Origin: Cymbidium sinense
Taxonomy: Eukaryota; Streptophyta; Magnoliopsida; Asparagales; Orchidaceae
Length of the DNA stretch: 64,000 bases
Direction: 5' to 3'
Assembly (NCBI GenBank): GCA_021442155.1
Contig: CM038217.1
Span: 145,263,643-145,327,642, forward strand
The notes beneath the pieces are model-generated. The model worked only from the letters and a program-made list of their open reading frames with translations, was not told the DNA's origin and searched no databases. Positions 49,220-62,936 of this stretch are shown here, in pieces. Both the position numbers and the translations under genes were made by a program. Numbering within the stretch: the stretch's first letter is position 1; every line of letters begins with the position of its first letter.

Positions 49220-50390
49220 CCCTTTCCTACACTATCATGGATGACACCTTATACCAATGGTCCTTCAATCATATGTGGTACATTATTTGGACAAACATGC
49301 AGCCCGTAGGATCGTGATCGAGGTACACTCAAGTTTATGCAAAGCATATCAATTCAGTCTGAATATGAAAGCCAAGATCAAGAGATGAGGATAGTACTGA
49401 CCTTCGATGATCACAAACTGCATGGACGTATCAAAAATATGCCACCAATATCAGGTACATAGTGTGGTCTTACACCAACCACCCAACATTCTACATCCTT
49501 TATTGGCCTCATGGCCATTTGAGTGTTGGGGTACCGACATAGTGGGTCCGATCGATCCTCCTTTTTAAGGGTCATTGGTTCATTCTAGCTGCCACCAACT
49601 ACTTTTCCAAGTGGGCGGAGGCAATCCCACTCAGAGAGGTCACAACTCAGCGTGTGTTCTAAATTTTCAGGAACCATATCGTATATAGATTCAGGGTGCC
49701 TTGACAAATTATATTGGATAATGGTATTGGATTCAAGAGCACCAAAATCAATCGCTTTGCCCAAAGACACGACATAGATTGGAGATATTCTACTATCTAA
49801 GGGCAAATGACTTAGAAGAAGCCTTCAACAAAATTCTCATCCAAATATTAAAGAAAACACTTGACGACAACAAGCGATAGTGGCATGAACAGTTAGTTGA
49901 AGCATTGTGGGCTTACCACACCACATACAGAACTCCAACTCAATCTACCCCTTTCTCTTGAGTGCATGGGTTTGAAGCAGTTCTACCATTAGAAGTCCAA
50001 CTCTCATCATTAAGGATAGCTCAAAGTAGCAAGATTACCATGGAGCAGAATGCCAAGTTGCGATAAGAAGAGCTCAAAGGTTTGGAGGGGAGACACCTCC
50101 GGGCATGCCAGAACCTCGAGGTATACAAAGCCAAAATAATTCAAGCTTAGAACAAGTTGGTCCATCCTAGATCTTTTTAAGTAGGAGAGCATGTTTTAGT
50201 TCTAAGGAGACCAAATTATTGCTCGTTGAAAGATGGGAGGCAAGTTTGAACCCACTTGGGATGGCTTATTTGCCATAAAAAAGGCCTACCAATGAGGATC
50301 TTATCAGCTTATAAATTGTAAGGGAGAGTGCCCAATGCTTCTAATCAACGGGATCTACCTAAAAAAATATTATCCATAAATCTTGTTTGA
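49220..50390 (+). pseudogene. Integrase remnant
   Basis: Several frames must be joined. From left to right: remains of the N-terminal zinc region (AARRIVIEVHSS...CKAYQFS-like, 49300-49360), WGTDIVGPIDPP (about 49530-49560, with the first catalytic Asp), FILAATNYFSKWAEAIPLRE (49570-49640), ILDNGIGFKS (second Asp, about 49715), LEEAFNKILIQILKK (about 49815, catalytic Glu), ALWAYHTTYRTPTQSTPFSL, then LRIAQSSKITMEQNAKLR and VGEHVLVLRRPNY (C-terminal domain, about 50185). Frameshifts and many stops make it inactive. Confidence 0.8.
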
Positions 50391-50620
50391 AAATAATTAT
50401 CAATGAAATTTCTTTCATCTCAAATTCTATATCTTCCATTTTTAGAAACATCTTTGCTTGTGAATCCACCATGATGTGTTTAGGGTAGGTGTAAGGAACC
50501 CAAGCAGTGTCATATCCTTTAGAAACACACCACCAACACAAACTACACACAATCACATAAAACAAACATATATATCTTTTGTCTCGGGTTATTTTGATGT
50601 GGGATAAAGCTCCCTGTGGC
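50391..50620 (+). other. Spacer after integrase
   Basis: AT-rich and non-coding. The sequence just before the tandem-repeat region has no recognisable domain. Confidence 0.4.
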
Positions 50621-52330
50621 ACTCACTCATTAGCTGCTTTAAGTCGGGCTGACATGCTACCTTGCTAGTGTGTCACCCCAATGGTTCCTTGTTTGGAGAA
50701 TGTAAGTCTACAAGCTTTCTTCCTAACTTGACCACTGCAAATTGATGAGCGCCTTGTTATTTTGGTAGGCCTTACTACGCAGTTAGTGAGCTACCTCATG
50801 TTGACTTTGTTTAAGAGGATGTAAGCCTACACACTTTCTTCTTGAACTAGCCATCATACACTGACAAGGTTGAGTATATTTGAGGATTAGGATAAGTCCA
50901 CTAGTGGCTCCTTTCCTCTTGACTACTTTAAGTCTGAGTCCAGTCCTTACATGGGACTCCCCACTTAGTAGTCGTCATAGGTCGGATAGCATCTATCCCG
51001 CTAACGACAGACTATCCCAATGATCATTTCCATCTGAAGATGTAAGTCTACAAGCCTTCTTCTTAGATTGGTCATCACAAATTGAAGGGCACCTTAGGTT
51101 GGTTGGTTATCTCCATGCTGGCGTGGACCCACCTGGTGGATACACCGCATGGCAGATGTAAGTCTATAAGCTTTCTCCTGGAGTTGGCAACCGTATACCT
51201 ATAATCTTTCTTTTATAGGGTCCTAGATAAAGCTCCTAGTGGCACCTCCCCTATGAGCACTCTATTTAGATCACGCCCTTAGTGACCTCAGTTAAACACT
51301 ACGCATGTTACTCTTGGATTGGACAGTCCTCCTTTCCTAGTAGCCACCCCTATGGTTGGAGAATCTATCTTACGAAAATGCAGATTCTCCTTTGGTCCAG
51401 TAAGTCTGAGATAAACCTAGGTTGATATAGCCCATTTTCAATGTGGTCCCTCACACACCAATAGGGTCCACATAAACATATAAATAAAATATTTATTTTC
51501 ACTTGTGGATTAGGAGGAAACCCCCAGTGGTACCTATTCCCAAACAGACATCCTATCTTTAGGGCAGTGTCAGCAAAACTCCCTATAGGAATCACCTGAC
51601 TACTTTTGAGTTGAGATAGGTCCTCGGGTTGGCACTCTCTCAATAGTCACCCTTAGGTCAGATTCAACTTGTTGTGCTACCAACAGGTCACCACGGCGGT
51701 CGTCCTTTCATTGGAAGATATAAGTCTATCATGGATTCTCTCCAGCATGATCATCGCACACTAATGGGCACACAGTTTGGGTTCGATTTATTATGCTATC
51801 AACCGATTACCCCAGTGGTTCTTTATTTAAGAAGGTGTAAGTCTACAAGCTTTATTCTTGACTTGACCATTGCACATCAGAAGGAACCCCTTAGTTGTTT
51901 AGCTCTACCCCACAGTTAGTAGATATTTGTAAATCTAATATAGGACTAGGCTGATATTAGCCCCTTTTTAGTGGATTTATCGCACACCAATAGGGTCCAT
52001 CTAAAATAAAATTAATTTTGACTATTTTTGAGTCAATATGAGTCCACAGTGGCATTCACTCAATAATCACCTTAGGTCGTGTTCAATTTGTTATGCTATC
52101 AACTGATCACTCCAGTGGTTACTTGTTTAGGAAGGTGTAAGTCTACAAGTTCTTCCTGACTTGACCATTGCACACGAAAGGCACCTCTTAGGTTGGTTAG
52201 CTCTACCCCGTGGCTAGTAGACTATCTATTTAGTTTAGTAAATCTAAAATAGGACTAGACTGATATAGCCCCTTCTTAGTGGATCCATCGCACACCCATA
52301 GGGTCAATTTTATTAAATCCACCATCCTTC
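50620..52330 (+). repeat. 3' untranslated tandem-like repeats of the gypsy element (long unit)
   Basis: The word gtaagtctacaagctttcttc with a following ttgaccattgcacat-like stretch recurs near 50705, 50823, 51042, 51158, 51721, 51838 and 52138, combined with recurring ccccagtggttccttgttt, ttggttagctctacccc and tggatccatcgcacaccaatagggtcc. Spacing is irregular (about 115 bp up to a ~300-560-bp higher-order unit). Open frames inside are incidental. Confidence 0.72.
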
Positions 52331-52725
52331 CCCAGTGGAGTCCGAATTAAATCCATCCACTTTTATCCCTAGTGGATGCTTCCCAAAAATAAACCAAAGA
52401 AAATCATAAATTAAATTCACCTTATCCACAGTGGATCTGAGTTCTTATCTTCAATGAATGTGCCCTCAAAATAAAATTAAATTTCTACCCAGCGAGATGC
52501 GAATCATATCCTCTCCCCAGTGGTGCCCCACAAAATTAAACCAAATCAAATTCATCCCTGGCAGATAATCTGAACCTGCTTCCTTGGTGGAAGGTTCATG
52601 CACTCATCCCTAGCGGGATACAAATCCTAATCCTAGTGGATCTTCTCCCCAAATCATGTTTATGATCAAACTCAAACCCTACTTTCCTAGTGGAAGGTTC
52701 ACATACTTGATCCCTCAGTGGATCC
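52328..52725 (+). repeat. Short-period repeats around tcccCagtgga
   Basis: About eleven variants of ccccagtgga or ccctagtgga occur every 30-50 bp between 52328 and 52725, separated by AT-rich text such as aaattaaaccaaatcaaatt. Confidence 0.65.
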
Positions 52726-52892
52726 TTTCTTCCTCTCTTATGCCCTTGGCATGAGTTGAGTTGCATTGCACTAAGATCTTGATTCTATCTATATCTCGAG
52801 TTTAGGGGTAGATCATTTATGTTAGTGCTCGTGACCCTTCGGATGTTGTTGATTATTTTGGTCAATGCAAATATGTGGTGTTTGGAGTCCTT

Positions 52893-54870
52893 TGTTGACC
52901 TCACTTTGAGTGAGTTCTCAACTTCCTCATCATAAATCTAAGACTCATGTGATGAGCTCTTTCTTGCACTTCTAGTGATTCCATTTATCCCAAGTCTGAG
53001 TCTTGAAGGATTAGAATGTTATGCCTGGAGAGACCTATAGCCTAAACTTAATCCATACTTTCCTTCTCAAATAAAACCTCAAATTCATTCCAAACCCAAA
53101 CAAAATTTCCAAGACTCATAATCAATCCCATGATCAAAATCAAGCTCAAGATTTCTCCATAAAACCCCATAATTAAATTCAAAACCCTTTCTAAGCCCTT
53201 CGATTTCACCTTATGGACTTAGCCTTAACCAATTTCAAATCAATTCCAATTCAATTGATTTTCTCAAATATCAATTCAATCCTGTAATCATTTACCAAAT
53301 CCAAATCCAAATTCCAAATCAAATAATTCAATACCAAGATTAAATCTTAAATCAAAATTACTTCTTAAACCTTATGGCCCACTCTCATAAGCCTAGCCAA
53401 ATCTCCATCTAACTTATTCCAAACTAGATTGATTTCTTTATAAATCAATTATTCCTTCATTTGTATTCACAAATATAAATGAAATCCATACCCAAATAAC
53501 CAAAAACCAAATAAAACCAAATAAAACTAAATCAAACCAAGCCAAATCCCCTCTTAAGCCCTATGGACCTATCTACATATGCTTACTCAAATCTTAACCC
53601 AAATCAACCCAAAATCAATTGGTTTCTTTATAAACCAATTACTCCTTCATTTATATTTATAAATATAAATGAAACTCACCCTCCAATGACACGAAATAAA
53701 TCTAACTAAATCAATTCCCTACTTAACCCCTTTTGACCTACACCCTTAAGTTTGGTCAAATTTGCTTCCAAATCACTCCAAACTCAAGTGATTTTCTCAT
53801 GAATCATTTATATATTCATTTATATTTCCAAATATAAATGAAATTTAAAATCACATCATCAAAACCAAGTCCAAAATCAAACCAAAACCCAATTCAAGCC
53901 TTTTTAGACAATTTCTTGGACTTGGCTAAATCATATCCAAATCAAGCCAAAATTAATAGATTTTTCTCTTGAATCAATCATTCCTTCAATCACTTACCCA
54001 AATATAAATATAGACTATAATTATCAAACCAAACTCAAGTCAAACCAAGTTAAGCCCAAGTTAACCTTTTTGACTTGAAAACTTCAAATGAGCTAAAATC
54101 CATTAGACTCCAAATTGATTGTAGTTGGATTTATATTTCAATCCTAAGCGCATATATAAGTTCAACTAAACTTGAATCAAACAAAAACCAAACTAATTGA
54201 CCCATTTAGGTCCACTTGACCCAAAGTGACTTAAAGAACTCTTTTTGAACCAAGTTCTAATCTAACCCATATTGGATTAAACCAAGGCCATCCAAGCCTC
54301 ATATCATGATCAACAATCACCCTAGAATGATCAACCACCTAGAATTGGGTCAAACCAAGTCAACTTGCTCCTTTGACCAAGTCAACCTTTAGCCCAAATG
54401 AAACCTAAACAAGCCAAAACCCACCATATATAAAATTGATTGAAACCATTGATTCAAACTAACTCATGATCAATGATTGAACATGACTTGACCATCAATT
54501 GAGCCAACCCAAACCCAATTCGCCATTTGACCCAACTTGACCCAAATTGGCCTAAAAAGCTAAAATGGGTCAAATCATAATCTAACCCAAATTGATTACA
54601 ACCAATGACTCAAGTTCATTCTAAACCAATTATTGAACTTGACTAAAGCCATAATCAAGCCCAATTTGACCAATTGGTCAACTTGACCTAACCTTGCCCA
54701 AACTGACCAAAAGGTCAAATTGGCCAATCTAAATTATACCTAAATTGATTCAAACCAAAGCCTGCAATCATTTTGAATTAACCATTTGAACATGAACCAA
54801 CACCTAAATCAACTCAATTTGGTCAAATTGGTCAAATTTGTCAACTTGACCCATTTGAGCAATTTGATTT
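52893..54870 (+). repeat. LTR C, first part (3' LTR of the giant gypsy element)
   Basis: It starts TGTTGACCTC and is collinear with 23830-25840 of LTR A with many substitutions and small indels. It is interrupted at TTTGATTT by solo LTR D. No clear polypurine tract precedes it (ggtgtttggagtcctt). Confidence 0.85.
54866..54870. repeat. Target-site duplication GATTT (left of LTR D)
   Basis: Identical to 62389-62393. In LTR A the undisturbed site reads TTTGATTTCAAATGAG with one GATTT, proving insertion. Confidence 0.9.
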
Positions 54871-57537
54871 TGTCGTGTTTATTTTTAGGATGGGGGACAC
54901 CACACGATCTTAGGGGGTGCTTATTAAAGTGATCAGGTACGATATTGAGGAATGATGTACTATCTTAAAAGATAGAAGTCATCACCCTACAATGGACCTA
55001 ATCACCTAATAAAGACTCTTGAGGCATCATGGGTCTTCAAATATATCATAGATTTTTTTCTATTTTACATGCAAAAGTAAAGTGATTTATTTTAAATCAG
55101 GTTCGTTAAGTTCCCTATGAAAGCAAGTCCCCATAGTTAATTATATCCTAAGGAATGAATTCCCTTAAGAATACTCTTGATTAAAGTATACAATTAGGGT
55201 CTCCAAAGATTTCAAGGTTAGATTATCAAAGGATTGGTTATATTTGGAAAATCAATTGGGAAAGTTCAAGGAGAAAACTTATTTTGAGAAGCCAAAAGGA
55301 ATGAGTAGGAAATGCTCATGATACTAGGGAGCCTAGTTAGCATTCCACCTATCCTATAATTGGGCTTTATATATTTGAAATTGAGAGGATTGATTTTATT
55401 AAAGCTGACATTTTATTAGAAAACTAAGACTTATAATCCCACAACACAAGATTGTGGAAATGCCTAAGAGGTGAGGATTTATGCTTGTAGCTTGAAGGAA
55501 ACAGTTACCTCAGATCTAAATCTAAGGAGCTTTGGTAAGAACAAAAGCACGACCTAAATCTAAGAGAAAATGGGTATATGATTTATCTCCACAAGAGAGG
55601 ATATACCACCCAACTGCTGATCTTATAACCTCCTAGAGTGGCAGCCAACTAACTCCTCTTATGCTTTAAATCCATGTAGGCAAGTCATATGATTTTATAA
55701 GATAGTTAGATTATTATTATTTAGAAAGAGACTAAAGTCCTTAAACTCACTCCCTAAAGAGACTAGAGCATGAGTGGTATGAGTAATGACTTAATCTAAT
55801 ACAAATCTTTTCAAATTTTATTTGTATTTGACACTTCATTTTGACAAAAGTTGTAGGATTTTTGTATGCTTAAATACATGTTGAAATGAGTTATGGGCCA
55901 AATCAAGAGAGAAGAGGGTGAAGCTCTGCTAGTAGGAGTTTCTCTCATAGATCAAGCGATTTCTATGCGTGCAAGAATGGAGGCCCTCATTTTTTCAAGA
56001 GTGGTAGAAGATCCATGCATGATATTAGACATACAATCATACAGCTAAGGGGTTGTTAAATCTTTTAATTATCTTGATTTAATTCCTAGGCTTTATGTAA
56101 GGTTATAAGTTATTTAGAAATTTAATTATGAGTTATAATTGGGTAAAAGATTTTTTTACCTAAGAGCCCAATCGCATCCAGGCCATACAACAAACACAAA
56201 TCATAAAGAAACTATGAAAAGACATATCATTTTTAATGCACAAGCTAAACATAACATCAAACATTTTATAGCTACTGCAAAAGAATAAAAGGTCGGTGCG
56301 GTCGGGTACTGTCATACAACCCAAAAAGAAAAATGGTTAGCTGAGCTCTACCCTTATACAACCCGGATTATAAAAGAATAATTACAATTAAGGATGAATA
56401 CATACTATGGGGGTCTTCATCTTCTTCAAATTTTCATGTCTTCTTTCCTCCTCTTTACTTCTTTGATTTGGCTAACTTCAAGGCATCACATGGTACATAA
56501 GACATAGTCTTCTAGCCAATGCTCATCCTAATTCCCCCATAGTATGAATCCTAATTCTTAATTGAAAAATTACATTTAAATGGAAAGAGTAAATCTAACT
56601 ACACCTGCAAAATAGAGATTAGCTAAACATACATTTCACTCAAGCAATTACATTTATAATTTAGACTTAGCACCATGCACATGGGTAACCAAGCCCACTT
56701 GCCCTAACTTGGATTATGCTTAGGGGCTTAAGCAACCTACAAAGAGAGCATTTATATTTATTTTTTAGCAGCCCCTTAAGTATAATCTCCTGTAGAAAAT
56801 ATGATTAAGCTAATAGTGGCCTAACATCCAGTCTATGAAACATACACCATAACATCTAGTCTAAAATAATACATCACAAAATAAAACATACATCACTCCA
56901 TACACCGCCCAAACATAAAGCTAAAAGTGCTGACTTAATTCTAAGGTGAATGTATTAAGGCTTGTGTGGTATGCCTTAACTAGACTTTGTTATAATTTCC
57001 TAAGTAAGAAAGAATTTAATTATAAATGATGGTTTCACTTTAAGTGATTTAATTGATTTGTAAGTTTTACTTAATATTTTCTTTTGTTTCACTTGGTTTA
57101 CACTCAACAACTAAGTGTTATAAAGAGAAGAAAAGATAGGATCACTCTCTTTTATCCCTGCCTTAAGTCAAATCTAAAGCAAATTAATTATATGAATTCT
57201 CTTTAGTGAATGTCTTCTTACATATTTTTAATTAATCCTAGGCTTAGGTTCACTTCAAATAATCATTCAATAAGAAAGACATCTTAAGATTAATTAGAGT
57301 TAATTGCTATCACATAACATATGTTTGTTCATTTCTTTCCATCATATGTAGCATGCATATGACTAAGTCCTAAACATATCTACACATGCAATATATGTTG
57401 GCACACTTAAATGATGAATATGAGCATGTACATTTAAAGTTAATATTTTTCCTTTTTTGATTGAATTATTTTTATCATATTAATTTAAAGCTCTATCTAA
57501 ATTCTTATGGAAAAATACATATGAATGAAATTAAACA

Positions 57538-57910
57538 GGTATGTGTCACTATTAACTAGGGAAGTGAAATAATCAAATGACCTCCTTGGGGCTAACTAAA
57601 GCCTCGTATTCCTAGGATGTACGAACTATATACATATTTGCATTCAAACACATGTAAGCTTTCATACATGAATGTAAGAAAGAGAGCTCTTAATCACATG
57701 ATTAATTAATTCCATCACTATACAATTGCAAATGCATGTGTTTTAGTAATAGAAAAAGAGGGGTTTTGTCTCCATAATCAAGTACACACACATATGTATG
57801 AGAGACACGAGCTAGTATATGCCATTGTTAACCAGGGAAGTGAGATAATCAAATGATCTCCTTGGGGCTACTTAAATTTTCAGTATTTATCTTAAATACA
57901 TAAGAATGTA
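57538..57910 (-). repeat. Internal ~260-bp-period duplication in LTR D
   Basis: The text ttaactagggaagtgaaataatcaaatgacctccttggggcta recurs (with changes) at about 57552 and about 57817, matching the doubled block of LTR A. Confidence 0.7.
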
Positions 57911-60119
57911 TACACAAATAAAGGAGAACAAACCATGCAAAGGTTGTATCTTATTTGATCGAAAAGGTTATATACATGGAGTAAAGTCTTGTTGAAATTT
58001 TAATATTGAAAGCAAATGACTTTACTCCATATACTTAAGCTATAATCATTTGCATATATTTATAACTAGCATTTATAGCATATTTAATCATTAATTTATA
58101 AGATTTGGAAATAGGTTTGGATTTAATAATGATAGTAGTCACACATATATTTAAATCAACACATACAAGCTTGACATAAAGGAAATCATTTATTTTTAAT
58201 TAATTTTTGAATAAATGAATGCTTGAATCAAGTGGCTTACAACATTTTAATATGATTGTAAAGAAATAAAGAGACACGAGCATGTAATTTCATTCAATCC
58301 AACTAATTCCTAAGGATAATCATATTAAATAAGCTTATTTAAAATAAACCAAAGTTTCTTAATGTCACTTTTGATTTTATGTTTAACTTGATTTAAGAGA
58401 TGTGAGAAAGATTTGCAAATCCTAATCCCATCCCCCATTTGTGTGAGTTAATTTGATTTGATAAGAAGCAATTAAATTGATTTTATGGATTGATTAAGTT
58501 AAGCATGGATTAAATCAATTAATTAAACCCTTACCTATGTTACCTTAAAGAAATTAATTAAATAATTATGAGCCAACATGATATGCATGGAAAATAACCT
58601 GAAATGATCTTAAGAAATTAAAGGGCCTAATGCAATTAGCTCATAATTAATAATTAATTAGGTTAAGGAACTTAATTAAGTACTTTTATGGCTTCTCCAC
58701 ATGTAGGTCAGCCATAATTTTCTAAAATAGTTTTAGGTTATTAAACACCTAAAGATATACTCAAGAAACTTAATTAGATGAGATCTGGAATGATTATGAT
58801 TTCAATTTAATTAATTAAGTCATTTTATTTATGAATTAAACCATTAATTAGTCCCAAATTAATTAGTTTCAAGTCAAGTGAAATAAACTTAAGAAAACGA
58901 ATGGAAAAGAGGACCCAATCTCATTCCCCATGCCCATTCATTATTCCATAATTATTAGCAAGATTAATTAATGGTTTCCTTGCTCGTTTAAAATGTTGAT
59001 TAATCACCTAATTAATTAAGAAAGTAATTTTCCTAATTAACCAAGTAATTAATCTCAAAAAAATTATGGGAGGCAGGGGTTATCCCATTAATCAACTTCA
59101 GAAAGTTTAGGATTCATTACTTGGGTAATTAGAGAGTAATTAAGCTAATTAAGTTTTCAATTAAACCCAAATTAAGTCTTAATTGCTATTCAAAATCAAT
59201 TGGAAACATTTTTATTAAATTCTCCTCTTAAATAACTTTAAAATGAGTAATTATTTATATTTTATGTTTTTTCTATGATTTGTTATGATTTTTTTAAAGT
59301 TTTAGTTGATTTAAATGATTTGAGTGATTTTTATAAAGTCCGTTAATTTATTTTCACTATTTGAACTTCAGAATACAATATCTTTCAATCCAAAAATCTT
59401 TTTGACTTAAAATTTTTATAGTATGAGTATTTTAATTATAATTTTATTCCCTAAAAATTCCAACTTAATCTGATGTGTATTTTTAGTTTAACTAATAAAA
59501 TTTGATTTTTACTAAAACTCAAATTAATCTCAAAATATTTAGTCAAATTTTGAGATTTTAGATTTGTTGGATTCCTCTCTGAAAGACGAATCCAACGAGT
59601 CCTTGTTTGCAATTTTAAATTAAATATTTTATTTTCTATAAATTTTGAAAGTTTCATGTGATTTAAATAATTTTTTAAATCAAAAAATCTAGAATATCCC
59701 ACTTAACACAACCAACGCCGGCAACGATGTGGTAACGGGCTGAAATAAGCGTAAAAGGCGCGAACAGAAAATGATGCGAATCGGATCTAATTGGTTTGAT
59801 CGTCCATATCCGATCTACGGATCGTGAAAATGGGATTTGGCACGATCTAAGCTGTTTGATACCTAGGCGCGGGATCAGACCGCCAATGCTTTGCAGCCAT
59901 CAAAATTGATGTAAAAAATGGGGAAAATCATGAAAAAATGTGAAATGAGGTCTGGTAGGGCTCGATTTCATGTCGATCTTCATAAAAAAATTTCAATTTC
60001 ATATTAGGATTGTATAAAAAAAGAATACGAGGGATTTTCAAGGAAAAATTTCTAAATTCACATGAAAATCATCACAAAATAAGAAATCCTAAGGCCAATA
60101 TGGGTTTTCTTGAAAGTTA

Positions 60120-60121
60120 CC
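60120..60121 (-). other. Splice-donor-like site, LTR D
   Basis: On the minus strand GTTGAG|GTAACTTTC, at the same border as in LTRs A, B and C. LTR D has no obvious TATA palindrome upstream of it. Confidence 0.35.
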
Positions 60122-62388
60122 TCAACAGGGATGATTTTTGACTACGGTGTTGATTCGAGCACTCTCAAGTGGAGGAAGAAGCCCTGGAATGAGCCTAGAC
60201 CTTGCCTTCACTTCGGAACATTGTATCTACTGGTGGTCACTGCTTTCTTGCCGAAATCCACTTAATTTTGATGGCTTTTGCTCAAAAATCAAGTGGGAAT
60301 GTTTGCTGTTTGGTTTGGGAGCTCTAAGAGGATGGGATGAAAGTGGGAGAATGAGAATAAGGGTCTCTATTTTTTGTGCTTTGATTTTGGCCAGAAATCC
60401 CCTTTCATTTTTTATTTTTGGCTCCAAATGGGTGTCCTTTGGCTTGGGGTGGTTGAGAATGGAAGCGAATCATCCTATGTGACTCATTTTGGTTGGCTAA
60501 GCTATGGGAAGTGGTTTATCATGAAGGAAAAAAGGGTGTTCTAGCAAGGGGAGGTGGAAGTCTTTCATGCCAAGTGTTCCAATGGGCGAGGTGAGGTAAA
60601 TTTACCTTCCCATGAGACATGGCTATCCTAACCACCTCTTGGGTCATATGATCAGTATCCTTGGTCTCTAGGTGGACCAATGGATGAGTATCAAGTGGCC
60701 AAGGAAGAGAAACAGCCATTTGGGCAAGTGTCTTTTCTCATGGGATGCCCTTGACCCAAGGGCAAAGTAATCATTTGGTATTTAATTTGATTTTAACAGA
60801 TTTGAAATGATTCAAAAGTGAGTTGGACCAAATTTCATGTCATTTGGAGTTCATTTGATTTAATTTGGGCCAATTTGACCCATTTGGGCCAAATCGGGTC
60901 AAATTAGGTTAGGTTGACCAATGGTCAAATTAGGTCAAATCAAAGGTTGGATCAAGTTCAAATGACCATTTGGAGTGCATTAGTTCAATTGGTTTCAATC
61001 AATTTAGTTTAATTTGGATTTAATTTGTATTTTGGCCAATTTGATCCTTTAGGTCAATTTAGGCTAAGTTGGGTTAAGTTGGCCAATTCATCAAATTGGG
61101 CTCAATTATGGCTTTGGTCAAGTTCAATAATCAATTTGGAATGAACTTGAGCTATTGGTTGCAATCAATTTGGTTTAGGTTGCAATTTGGCTAGTTTGGG
61201 TTCATATGAGTTAAAAGAGTTGACTTGGTCAACAGGCTAGGTTGATTTGGTTTGACCCAATTTATGATAATTGATTAACCTAGGAAGATCAACAATCATG
61301 ATATGAAGTTTGGATTGGCTTAATTCACTTTGATTTGAATTGAATTGGATTTTGGTTCATGTAGGTCAAATTGGCCACTTTGGTGCCAATTGGGTTTAGT
61401 TGGCTTGATTTTGAGTTGAGTTTGATTTAACTAAGTTTATATATGGATTTAGATTGACATATAAATTCAATTGCAATTGATTTAGGTTCAAATGAGTTTT
61501 GGTTCATTTGAATATTTCAAGTCAAATGGTCTAGGTTGAGTTTGACTCGAGTTGATTTTGATTTGGCTTGATTATTATAGGTTTCATTTATATTTGGATA
61601 TGATTGATTCAAGAGAAAATCCATTGCTTTTAATTTTATTTGGATAGGATTTGGCCAAGTTTAAGGAATTTGCTTAAAGGGTATAAATTAGATTTTAGTT
61701 TGATTTTGGATTTGGTTTTGGCTATTTGAATTTATATTTCATTTATATTTGGGAATATAAATGAGGATATAAATGATTCATGAGGAAATCACTTGAGTTT
61801 GGAGTGATTTGGAAGCAAATTTGACCAAGCACATGGAGAAAGGTCAAAAGGGCTTACAAGAAAATTTGGTTGAGTTTGGATTTAGCTTTGACCATTGGGA
61901 TTGATTCATTTGAAGTTGGATTTGAATTAGAATTTGATAGTTTGATTGAAAGATTGAATTGATATTTGAGAAAATCAAATGAATTGGAATTGATTTGAAT
62001 TTGGTTAAGGCTAAGTTCATAAAATGAAATCAAAGGGCTTAGAAAGGGTTCTGAATTCAACATAAGGTTTTATGGAGAAATTTTGAGCTTAAATTTGATC
62101 ATGAGATTGATTATGAGTCTTGGAAATTTAGTTTTGATTTGGTACAAATTTGAGATTTGGTTTGAGAAGGAAAGTATAGATTGAGTTTAGGCAATAGGAT
62201 ACGCAAGTCTTCCTAAGTCTTTCAGACATAACATATTCCAGTAGCTAACTCTTTTAAGTCTCTAGGCTTAGGTTAAGTATTCACTTAATCACTAGAAATA
62301 TCTTAAGACTATAGAGCTCTTAGTGTCTATAAGAGTCCTATATTTATGATTAGGAAGTTGAGAACTCACTCCAAAAGTGAGGTCAACA

Positions 62389-62393
62389 GATTT
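62389..62393. repeat. Target-site duplication GATTT (right of LTR D)
   Basis: Exact copy of 54866-54870. Confidence 0.9.
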
Positions 62394-62917
62394 CAAATGA
62401 GTCAAAATCAAACCTAAGCCAAACCAACCCAAATCATTTGAACCAAAACTCTTCAAATCATCATTTGAACATGACTAAGCCTTAGTTTGACCCAATTTGA
62501 CCAATTGGTCAACCCAACCCCACATGAACTCATATGAACCCATCTGACCATATGAAGCCAAAACCATAAAATCAACCCATGGGACTTTGATGGCTCACCA
62601 AACCCAACCCAAATTGACCCTTGGTCAGCATAAAATCTTCCCATAAGCTAAGTGGGCCCCATCTAAGGGGATTAACCATTGGACAGACCTCTTTGCATTG
62701 GATTCATTTTCCCATTTCACAAAGTGCACTCTCCCATCACTTGGTCAGCCATCCAATTGCCAAATGAAGCTTGCTTAACCTTTCTAGCCCACTCTAAGCA
62801 CACTAGGACTTGCCATGAACCAAAGGGAGGAAAGGAAAGGAAAGGACAATGCAAACCTGATGGAGATAATAATCCGACCGGCCGCAAGAAAAATGGGATT
62901 GAATCCACCCACCTCAA

Positions 62918-62936
62918 TGAGGGGTATATCCCCTCA
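62918..62936. promoter_or_regulatory. TATA-centred palindrome of LTR C
   Basis: Arms TGAGGGG and CCCCTCA pair perfectly around TATAT, at the same place as in LTR A (26430-26447). Confidence 0.5.

Larger units (their letters stand above)
54871..62388 (-). repeat. LTR D: solo LTR in reverse orientation inside LTR C (7,518 bp)
   Basis: It begins TGTCGTG and ends GGTCAACA, that is TGTTGACC...CACGACA on the minus strand. An exact 5-bp duplication flanks it, so both ends are defined. It is collinear in reverse with LTR A from end to end, but shorter, mainly in the region before the exon-like segment. There is no internal element DNA, so it is a solo LTR left by LTR-LTR recombination. Open frames within, such as 60138-60482, lie in the GC-richer segment and match nothing known. 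Confidence 0.92.

Noticed and set aside
60138..60482. 114-codon open frame in LTR D
   Set aside because: Lies in the GC-richer LTR segment; not evidently conserved in LTRs A to C.
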